Assembly (NCBI RefSeq): GCF_963169125.1
Contig: NC_084797.1
Coordinates: forward strand, 88,631,868 to 88,695,867
Origin: Humulus lupulus
Lineage: Eukaryota > Streptophyta > Magnoliopsida > Rosales > Cannabaceae
DNA: 64,000 bases
Direction: 5' to 3'
Positions 55,801 to 64,000 of the stretch are shown piece by piece. The position numbers and the translations under genes are program-made. Below the pieces are notes generated by a model that worked only from the letters and a program-made list of their open reading frames with translations, did no database searches and was not told where the DNA came from. Within the stretch, counting starts at the first letter, position 1. Every line of letters begins with the position of its first letter.

Positions 55801-57627
55801 AGCCTTAGCGCACACCTAAGAATAATTATAGGTCAAAGTCAACACCAAACCTCGAGTCCAAAACCTCGCCTCGGGACCAATCCCGAGCCCTCCGGGAAGT
55901 CCTAGATCCACAAAACAAGGTGGTGGAATCGAACCCCGAACCCTAGGTCAAAATCCCTCACAAATAGCCCAAAAACCCCTTTCTGGGCACAGGGTAGCGC
56001 TACAGCACTCAAAAGAGGGCGCTATAGCGCTACAAGCAAAATCAGCATCCCCAGAAACAGGGCCTAGCGCTACAGCGCCCAAAGACTAGCGCTAGTTGCA
56101 GGAAGGCAAATTCTCATTTTCTTCTCTGCAATTTCTTTGAGCCAATTTCAACCCAAACTTCTCCAAATCTTCACCAAACTCAAAATCAAGCTTATAAACA
56201 CTCTCCACTCATCCCAAGCATCCCAAATCCTCAATACCCAAGTACATTCATCCCAAATCTCAAAATCTACCATGATTAACCCTAAACCCATAAATTCAGT
56301 CAAACATCAAAGTTAAGGGCTTAGAATTCATACCGTTGATGCAATTTCGACCTTGATTCATTTCCTAGACCTCCTTAGCTTGCTCTTCCTCAAAGCTTGT
56401 CCAGAAATTCCCTAAAGTTCCCATCAACTCAGCTCAAAACACAGCTCAAACCAGCCAAACCCTTAAAACTGAAATTTCTAAAAACTTACCTCAAAAGTTG
56501 ATGTGTTTTTGCTAATCTTTGCCAAATCTTCAAGTCTAACTTTAATATCCTTGATGCTCAGCCTATCCTAGCTCTCCACTGAGCTTTGCCCCAAGAAAAA
56601 TGAAGAGAAATGGTGGGAGAACCACAAACTGATCCTTTGAAACAAAACCCCTCTGTTTTTCTCTCTTTTCTTTTTCTTCCTTTTTCTTTCTTTTCCACAG
56701 CCATATAACTCTCTCTATCAATCCCACTAAGTATATAAAGCCTCAATTAATCTATCTCTAAAAATTCAATTGACCAAAATGCCCTCCCTATTAATTCTAA
56801 ACCCTTTTGTCCAAGTAGGGCCATTTTAGTCATTTTACCCAATTCCCGCTAATCCTCAAGTGTCTCTAATATTTTCTCGCTTGTTTCCCAATACCTGATA
56901 AATCACCAAATAATATTCCTCGATATCAAAATAAACCCCAATATACTCATCAGATTCCTATTCATACCCCAGGCTCGCCCCGAGCCGGGTATAAATTCTC
57001 GCCTGGACCTTTCCGCTAAACTGCTCTCTGGGATCGTCTCGAGTCACAAATCACAGATACATCCACATCACAATGTGGTCTCGACAATCATCACATATCA
57101 ATACAGTTATGCCCAAAATGGCCAAAATTACAATTATGCCCTTCTAACACAATCAGGGCCTACATGCATACTAATACACATAGTCATGCATCTCAAATAG
57201 TCAAATAGTCATATAACATGCTTTAAATCATAATCATGCATTTTACTCATTAAAATCAAACATAAAGTCCATTATGCCCTCCGGCACACTAATCAAGGCC
57301 CTTAAGCCTTATTAGCGATTTTGGGTCGTTACAGCTGAGGAGTGGAACAGGACGAGAAAAACCTAATTGTCTGTTTTGCCATAGAGTGGCTAGCTACTGT
57401 ATTTAAATCTTAAATCTTTTGTAAACAGTCTTCAACTTATTACTTTTTGGATTCCATGTAAAAAGAAAATGTTTATTTATAAGAGATGAAGCTTTTGAGA
57501 CCAAAACCTTTTAACCCTAGCTCAACTTTAGTTTCAGTAACACGTTTTGAATTAAATGACTTGACTAGTGAGTCTTGCACCTTTATAAACACACAGTATA
57601 ACGGTCTTGGCTATCCAGGGAATTACA
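52815..57627 (+). repeat. Solo gypsy LTR (plus strand) in copia pol, itself split
   Basis: Parts are 52815-54913 and 57339-57627 (about 2.39 kb together), starting TGTAATGACCC and ending GGGAATTACA, flanked by perfect TCTCA (52810-52814 and 57628-57632). It is of the family of the 43189/49873 LTRs; the last 290 bp match the complement of about 43189-43480. A purine-rich (GAAA/GGAA) leader lies at 53430-53475. There is no interior, so it is a product of LTR-LTR recombination. Confidence 0.9.
54914..57333 (-). repeat. Solo gypsy LTR (minus strand) nested in the plus-strand solo LTR
   Basis: 2420 bp, TGTAACGCCC...GGGTCGTTACA, flanked by GCCGA and GCTGA (4/5 match). Same family as 2708-4431 and 6343-8408. 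A TATA-like box on the minus strand lies at about 56732-56739 (TTTATATAC). The AGCGCT palindrome cluster is at 55993-56095. One CAGGTAAG complement is at 55280-55287. Confidence 0.9.
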
Positions 57628-58480
57628 TCTCATGTCCTCCTCTTCCTGAGGTGTTTGTGCACGTTGTTCTTTAGAAAATTTAACTCCTAAACGGGTAGGC
57701 ATAGTGCCCTTCGTGGAGTTTTGCATGCCAAAACGTTCTAGCACTTTATTAATATAAGTTTCTTGAGACAGTGCCAAAATTTTGTTCTTTGGATCTCTAC
57801 AGATCTGAATTCCCAAAACATATTTGTCTTCTCCCAAATCTTTCATTGGAACTGCTCAGCTATCCATTTTTTTACTTTTGATAATGTTTCTATGTCATTC
57901 CCAATGAGTAGAATATAATCAACGTAAAGAATGAGGAATACCACAATCTTATCTTTAATTTGTTTGTAAACACAAGGTTTATTAATGTTTTTTCAAAACA
58001 AAACGTTTTGATTGTTTCATTAAAGCTTAGATTCCAAGATCTTGAAGCTTGTTTAAGTCCATAAGTAGACTTAAGAAGCTTGAAATTTTTTTGCTCTTGA
58101 CCTTTAACTTTGAACCCTTCTTGTTGAGACATGTAAATGGTTTCATTAAGATAGCCACTCAGAAAAGTTGTTTTAAAGTCCATTTGCCAAATCTCATAAT
58201 CCATGCAAGTAGCTATGGATAAGAGTATGCGGATATATTTGAGCATGGTCACAGGTAAAAAATTATCTTAATAATCAACTTCTTCTTTCTGTGTGTAGCC
58301 CTTTGCTACTAGCCTTACTTTGAAAGTCTAAACTTTCCCATCTGCTCCTCTATTTTTCTTGAATATCCATTTGCAACCAATAGGTTTAACTTTCTCAGGT
58401 GGATCTTCAAGAGTCCAAACAGAATTGGAATACATCGATTCCATTCACGGTCCATGACGTTTAGCCATTTTTCTTTATCA
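57628..58480 (-). pseudogene. Copia reverse transcriptase with mutated active site
   Basis: Minus-strand blocks are RILLSIATCMDYEIWQMDFK (first catalytic Asp in QMDF), TIYMSQQEGFKVKGQEQKNF, LKSTYGLKQASRSW. Then the active-site loop reads YVDYILLIGND, where YVDD is expected, followed by MKDLGEDKYVLGIQICRD (57846-57583). The second Asp is replaced by Tyr, so polymerase activity is lost. Frameshifts occur near 57895 and 57850. Confidence 0.87.
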
Positions 58481-58499
58481 AAATCTTCCTATGAATCTC

Positions 58500-59540
58500 T
58501 ATAAGTCAATTGATCATCTTTGTTTGTGTAAGACACAAGCATCTGAACTTCATGTTCATAGCGTACTGGTTGTTTACCAACCCTCCCACTACGATGAAGC
58601 TCTCTATTGATTTGACTAGAACTAGCGATATCCTCTGGCCATTTTTCTCTTGCCATTGCTGGTTATTGGTCTTGTTTATTTGAGACCATTTCCTCAACTA
58701 TGACTTTACTTTGAGTTTTGTGGTTATTTATATAGTCATGCTCCAGAAAAGTTGCATTTGTAGATACAAACGTTTTGTTATCTTTAGGACTATAAATTAT
58801 ACCACCATTTTTTTGTTTGGAATATCCTACAAACATGAACACTTCAGTGCGTGATTCGAACTTCCAAGTCTTTCCTTAAGCACGTGTGCAAGACAACCCC
58901 ATATACGGAAATGGAGAAAACTCGGTTTAGTACCATTCCATAATTCCAATGGTGTTTTCTTAATAGACTTAGATGGAACAACAATGAGTATGTATAGAGC
59001 ACATTTTATTGCATAACCGCAGAATGTCAAAGGCAATGATGAGAAATTAATCATTGATCTAACCATATCCAATAAGGTTCTGTTTCGCCTTTCTAAAACA
59101 CCATTTTGTTGAGGCATTCCAGGTGCAGTGAGTTGGGATTAACTTCCATGCTCATGGAAATGGTCCTAAAATTCATAATCTAGGTACTCTCCACCTCAAT
59201 TTGATCGAAGTACTTTTAGAGATTTACCAATTGCTTTTTAGCTTCTGCTTGGAATTCCCCAAACTTATCATAGGTTTCGAATTTCCTTTGCATTAAGTAT
59301 AGGTAACCATATCTTGAATAATCTTCAATGAAAGAGATGAAATATTCATAACCTCCTCTATCTTGGACATTTAGTGGATTATAAATGTCTGTATGTACAA
59401 GTTGAAGTGGTTCTGTGGCTCTTGAACCATTGGCAGAGAAAGGTTTTTTCCTCATTTTTCCTTCTAGGCAGGATTCACAGACTGGGAGAGAACCAGTAGA
59501 TAGTTCTCTAAAAGGACCATCATTTTTGTTAGTCTGTTAA
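58500..59540 (-). pseudogene. Copia integrase
   Basis: Reading leftward: CESCLEGKMRKKPFSANGSR (zinc region end), LVHTDIYNPLNVQDRGGYEY (first Asp), FISFIEDYSRYGYLYLMQRK, then LRSN(stop)GGEYLDYEF, where relatives have LRSDRGGEY, so the second catalytic Asp is Asn and is followed by a stop. MPQQNGVLERRNRTLLDMVR carries the catalytic Glu (59117-58827). The segment 58697-58500 is the linker to RT. Confidence 0.87.
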
Positions 59541-60050
59541 TTCTATCTAGAACAATATGTCCCAATCTCAAATGCCACAAATATGTTTCACTATCAGAAT
59601 CTGTCTTTTTTCTTTCAATAGATCTGGGATTTGTAGTTTTAAATAATGCAGAATTATTAACATGCTCGACATTGGACTGTAACTTGTAAAGTCCACCTTC
59701 AGACTTTGCAGAACAAATTTCAAAACCATATTACGAAAAAAAAATCGTATTATTATTAAAAGAAACATTAAAGCCTAGTTCATGAAAATTTGATAAGGAA
59801 ATCAAATTTCTAGTAAATCGAGGAATAAAATAATCATCGTCCAACACAATAAATTTATTATTATAAAAAACTAGGTGAGCTTTTCCAACTTCAGATACCA
59901 AGATCTCCTGTCCACTTCCAACTCTCATGGTCACCTGTCCATGAGTCAGCTTCCTCAAAGTACTAAGACTCTACAAAGAAAAACAAATATGATTAGTGGC
60001 TCCAAAACAACTATCCAAGGTGAAAAATTACCTTCCACTAAACAAGAATC
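59541..60050 (-). pseudogene. Copia protease and pre-integrase region
   Basis: The frame 59958-59731 reads LTHGQVTMRVGSGQEILVSE, then FIPRFTRNLISLSNFHELGF, the second half of the copia protease and start of the pre-integrase domain. 59768-59560 continues to YLWHLRLGH, the conserved zinc/pre-integrase start. The protease active site itself (near 60030) is out of frame. Confidence 0.8.
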
Positions 60051-60908
60051 TAAAACAAGAAAATCAAATTTACCCTACTTTTTGTCTTCCAGTTCAGCCA
60101 GGTACTTAGGAAAATTCTTTTTCCAATGACCGTCAACTCCACAATGAAAGCATGCTCCTTTCGATGCCTTCTTTTTGGAGTTCTTTGCAGAATTATTCTT
60201 CTTGGAAGACTTGTTGGTCTATTCTGGTTGTTTGTCCTTTTTCTTGTCCTTTCCTTGGCCACCCTTCCATTTCTTTGAATTACCATTTGAAGTGGAAGGC
60301 TTGGCCTCCTCAACTTTCGTGGAAATTTTGTTTAGAGATTCAAAAGTTTGCAACTCATTCAGCAGTTGGGTCATGTTGTACTCCAACTTGTTAGTGAATG
60401 CTGCAAAAGCTGGTGTGAGAGATTCAAGTATCACACTTGCTTGAGTTCTCTCATCCATGGTCGCACCATAGATTTCTGTATCGTCCAATACGTTGATCAT
60501 GTCTAGGACATGTTCTCTGACAGAAACATTTTTTTCATTTTCATATTCATGAAGCTTTTAGTATCATCATGTATGCACTTATCAATTTGCTGCCCAAACA
60601 TGAAATTCTAGAGATTCCTAAATCTCATAGGCTGTTTCAACGGTTTCAAACTTCTTTCTGAGCACATCGCTCACACTAGAAAGCATATACAATTTGGCCT
60701 TATTGTTATATAAGATCCAATTGTCATACTTTTCTCTAGAAGTTTTGGCAGTAGTAAGGGTAGGAACCTCAAGACATTCCTCATTAAGGACAAAGATATG
60801 GTTTTCACATATCAAAACAATGTTCATGTTTGATTTCCATTTCATGTAGTTATCACCAGTCAATTTTTCATTAGCAAGTAAAGCAGTTACAGGGATTGGA
60901 TTGGACAT
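60051..60908 (-). pseudogene. Copia gag
   Basis: Starts MSNPIPVTALLANEKLTGDN (ATG at 60906-60908, chosen because copia gag proteins begin so). It continues KWKSNMNIVLICENHIFVLN, a frame-broken middle (60617-60501), then ILESLTPAFAAFTNKLEYNM and LLNELQTFESLN. The zinc knuckle reads CFHCGVDGHWKKNF, with Phe in place of the last Cys (about 60155-60110). Confidence 0.87.
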
Positions 60909-62409
60909 ATTGCTAAAAATTAAATAAGTAAAATATAATGAATTAATGCATATAATAAATATCAGTTTATATTTGGAATAGTAAATATGATGCATGAATG
61001 GACCGCCTTAGGGTAGGTCAGACTAATCACAAATTAATCTTGAGACAAGATCTCAACTCCATAAGTGAAAACTTAAAAACTCATTTTTCTCTTTTGACTT
61101 ATGAATTACCGTTAGTTTGGTCAAGATGCACTAGTCGTGCTCGAAAGCCTAGATACATCTTCGAAGTGTGACCCTTTATTGTTCGATTAATGACTTAACT
61201 CAAGAGTGTGCCTTAGGGTCAGTCAAACTTGAAATACATCACTAATATTATTCACTTATGAGAAGTCAACCTTGAGATAAAATAAACATATTTGGAAGAC
61301 TTTCCTTAGCGAGGCCGCAAACGGAGGCGACACGAGGCCCTTCCTATGCCTCTCGGTGTTCAACCGATAATGGAGACCATGTGACTTATTGTCATAATTT
61401 CCTCTCCCACTCACTATTTTTAAAACTGTGTTTTTCTCAAAATCACTATTTTTCATTTTGGTTGTAAATACAGGCCCTTCCTAAGCATGTTTCTAAAAAA
61501 AGCATGATTAATATGTACTATTTTGGTAATATGTATGGCATGTTATTATGCATGATAAAGTATTAAAAAATTTAATCATGTTCAAGCAAATAAATAAATG
61601 CAGGTTGGATGCTTTGGTTATTTCTAGAAAATTACAACACTTGCAAAAAAATACACAAAAATAATTAAACTAACTATGGCTTAATAAAGAGCAACTAATT
61701 TGATCATGGATCTTCTATTTTAGTCTTTGGGCCATTACAATTTTAATTATCCATTACGAATTAAATTATCTTTTAATTATTTTAAACAAATTTAAAATAA
61801 TCAAAATTTGGGTTTTAATACCCAACAGGTTATTGAGGCCCAATCAGAATTTGGACTCACCACAATTAACTCAAAAAATTATAATTAAAACACTTTTAAT
61901 TATATTATACTCAAACAGGCCAAATAGATAATTACACATCTATTAGGGTTTGCATGACACAAACCCTAATGGGTGCGTCAGTGTGGGCGGCAGCAGGCAG
62001 GGGTGCAGGTGGCTGGCAGGGGCCGTGAGGTGCAGGTGCACAAGAGCACTGGGTACTAGAGGCTTGGCGTGGGCGCGGGTGCGCAAGGCTCGCACGCAAG
62101 TTGTAGGGGCAACAACTCGTGCCTCAGGGTATATGCTCGGGACTCGGGCCATTACATAATTTTATCCAGTATTTAAAAAAGAAAATTAGAAAATTCCTAT
62201 GCCCCAAAATAACTTACAATTTTTGTATATCTTGAAAATTTAAGAACTTTACCTAACCCAAAAACACCATGAAAACCAACCCTTAAGAACATAAATAATT
62301 CATTTATAAACATCCATCCATTCATATATTACATACAATATAAAAAATGCATATGATACCCACACAATAATTAACATATGCAGGGATTAAAGATGGCACA
62401 AATACCAAT
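60909..62409 (-). other. Copia leader between 5' LTR and gag
   Basis: About 1.5 kb without a credible ORF. It is mostly AT-rich but contains a GC-rich island (61970-62150) with G-rich runs. The primer site next to the LTR (complement of 62398-62409) reads ATTGGTATTTGTGCC, a weakened form of the iMet-type TTGGTATCAGAGC. Confidence 0.7.
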
Positions 62410-64000
62410 TGTTAGGAACAGTTCCTAGCGCACAGCGAAAATAAATTATGGTAATGGTAGTATTGTATATAAGAAAAAAATTTCATATAGAAAACTTTAG
62501 ATGATATGCAATATGTTAATTAATATATAATATATATATATAAAGAGATGAAATGATTTACCTCTTGTAGCCTATCAGGAATCCTTGAATCTTTTCGTAT
62601 ATTTTTCGATCTTCCTATCCTTGCTAGAGTACTCATACCTAGATCTTCAAAGATATTCTCTACACCTAAAGATGTGGGTGGGCACATATAGAACAAGAAT
62701 CAATTTTGTGAATCAAAATTATTCTCAACACATGAGACTCTTGATTATAGGCTAGAGAGAAATGATTTTTCTATTGTGAAAAAGATGATAGTTTTTCTTC
62801 TTTGTAAAAACTTGTTGTTCTTTCTATTTTCTACCATATATAATATGCGTGTGACATATCCCTTAAAATGGGATTTGATTTTTTCATGTGTTTTTACTTT
62901 AATTAATTAATAATTAGAAATTCAAATAAGGTATCATCTTTTTAAGGAAAAGATAACCAGTTAAATTTCAAAATTCAAAATTCAAAATTTGAATTTCCAT
63001 TATCATCTTGTTATTCATTAAATAAATATAATAATAAAAACCAATTTGGACTATCCATATTTATATATTCACACTTAAATAAAATAATTGATTAAAATAA
63101 ATTTCTTCAATTTCTACACAATTTCAAAAATTGCACAAATGTAATAATAAATTGGGCAACTTTAATTATCACATAATTACACATTTATCCTGAAGAATAA
63201 ATATTTTCTCAAAAAGCACATTCACATTTTGACCCTTGTATGAACTCTTACCTTGAGTAGTGTTGATAGAGCCGCCCTGGGGACCTATGAACCAATAATT
63301 CTAAGCTCCAATAAATAAAAAATTATTAACCAAAACTCTTTGATTCAATAATTATATTTATTAATCTCATGATTATTCAATTATAATATATGAGACTCGA
63401 CTTTTGAGAAGTAAAGACATATATTTACTGAGTACTTTATTGTAACCATAAAGTCTCCATCGATATAATTATTACATACAAATGAATCCTCTGATGATGA
63501 TTCAAAATTAAGTGGGAATAAAGTTACCGTTTCACCCTTTTTAATTATATTTTGATTCCTAGTGTACCATCGACATTACTAGTTAAGGTTAATTCATAAT
63601 CTGATTATGAATTTGACGTCAATAACCTTTTCAGTTCCAAAAGCCAATCCAATAGGGAATCATCATTCAATCTATAAGAAGGAGAAAATTCCATGTCTAT
63701 TTAGCTTGTCCCCAGCTATATACATCATTGAGTCCCCAAAACAATAGTTCTTAGCCTGATCATTCTGACAAATCGTAACGCATGAATTAAAGGATCAAAT
63801 GACATATAGGAGTTCATAGTGACTTCTGGATTAAGATCAGTTTGTATATGATCATCAGTTGATGTGTTTTATAATACTACGAAACAATATTTAAACAAGT
63901 ATTATTAAATCACATCTGGTCTAGTTCTACATACTCTTAGCATGCAAAGTACCTCCACTAAAGTATCCTACTACACTAGTAACCCGAAACTAGGTCACAT
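62410..64000 (-). repeat. Copia 5' LTR (runs off the window)
   Basis: Inner end TGTTAGGAACAGTTCC at 62410. It aligns with 32262-33226 (to about 63168) and with 42392-42650 (from about 63486). About 250-300 bp of the LTR remain outside the window, judging by the other copy. The stretch 63169-63485 is what the 3' LTR has lost. Confidence 0.87.

Larger units (their letters stand above)
32262..64000 (-). mobile_element. Ty1/copia retrotransposon (minus strand), split by several nested insertions
   Basis: On the minus strand: 5' LTR (from beyond 64000 to 62410), weak primer site, long leader, gag (from 60908), protease, integrase, RT, RNase H (to about 42946), polypurine tract, 3' LTR (42927-32262). 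The two LTRs align at both ends, which proves that one element spans the region. Removing the insertions at 33227-42391, 43189-52364 and 52815-57627 (each with matching flanks or target duplication, except the first) restores continuity. All domains carry stops. Confidence 0.88.

Noticed and set aside
54914..57627. Adjacent opposite LTRs considered as one inverted-repeat element
   Set aside because: Target duplications show two separate nested insertions (TCTCA outside, GCCGA/GCTGA inside).
61943..62159. ORFs on both strands in the GC-rich copia leader
   Set aside because: Open by composition; they lie between primer site and gag and have no recognised motif.

Overview
This is nuclear plant DNA, most likely from a eudicot. 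It consists almost entirely of transposable elements nested in one another. I found no intact host gene, tRNA, rRNA or CRISPR array. The species cannot be fixed from the sequence. Every recognisable protein is a plant retrotransposon or CACTA product, and nearly all carry stops or frameshifts.

Left part, 1-19872. Positions 1-4431 are the 3' part of a large non-autonomous gypsy element (plus strand): a decayed pol-derived interior and a 1.72 kb 3' LTR. After a scrap of another gypsy integrase comes a Tat-lineage Ty3/gypsy element on the minus strand (Tat1, about 4696-14684). It has gag, protease, RT, an extra RNase H domain and integrase, and its integrase is split by a truncated LTR (6343-8408). 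A second, more damaged Tat element (Tat2, about 14685-19872, minus) follows. It has lost nearly all of pol but keeps an extra ORF on the opposite (plus) strand.

Middle, 19873-32261. A repeat-rich segment I do not recognise is split by a complete chromovirus-type gypsy element A (21205-31628, target duplication G/A-TGAT). A contains a younger relative, B (26250-30703, perfect target duplication GGATG). B is internally deleted: protease is joined in frame to the integrase tail, with no RT, RNase H or integrase core.

Right part, 32262-64000. This is one Ty1/copia element on the minus strand. Its 3' LTR starts at 32262 and its 5' LTR runs off the right edge. Its 3' LTR is broken by a CACTA transposon (33227-37568), a recombinant solo LTR (37569-39072) and a truncated gypsy (39073-42391). 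Its RNase H is broken by a complete 9.2 kb non-autonomous gypsy element (43189-52364, target duplication AAACA). Its RT/RNase H boundary is broken by a solo LTR (52815-57627, target duplication TCTCA) that itself contains an opposite-strand solo LTR (54914-57333).

The most notable observations are: (1) one inter-element LTR recombination explains four otherwise unrelated truncations around 33227-42391; (2) element B is a recently inserted protease/integrase-tail fusion whose ORF runs into its 3' LTR; (3) two copies, in opposite orientation, belong to one large non-autonomous family with collinear decayed pol; (4) short GC-rich palindromes cluster inside every large gypsy-type LTR, although the palindrome sequence differs between families; (5) Tat2 carries a possibly spliced antisense ORF.
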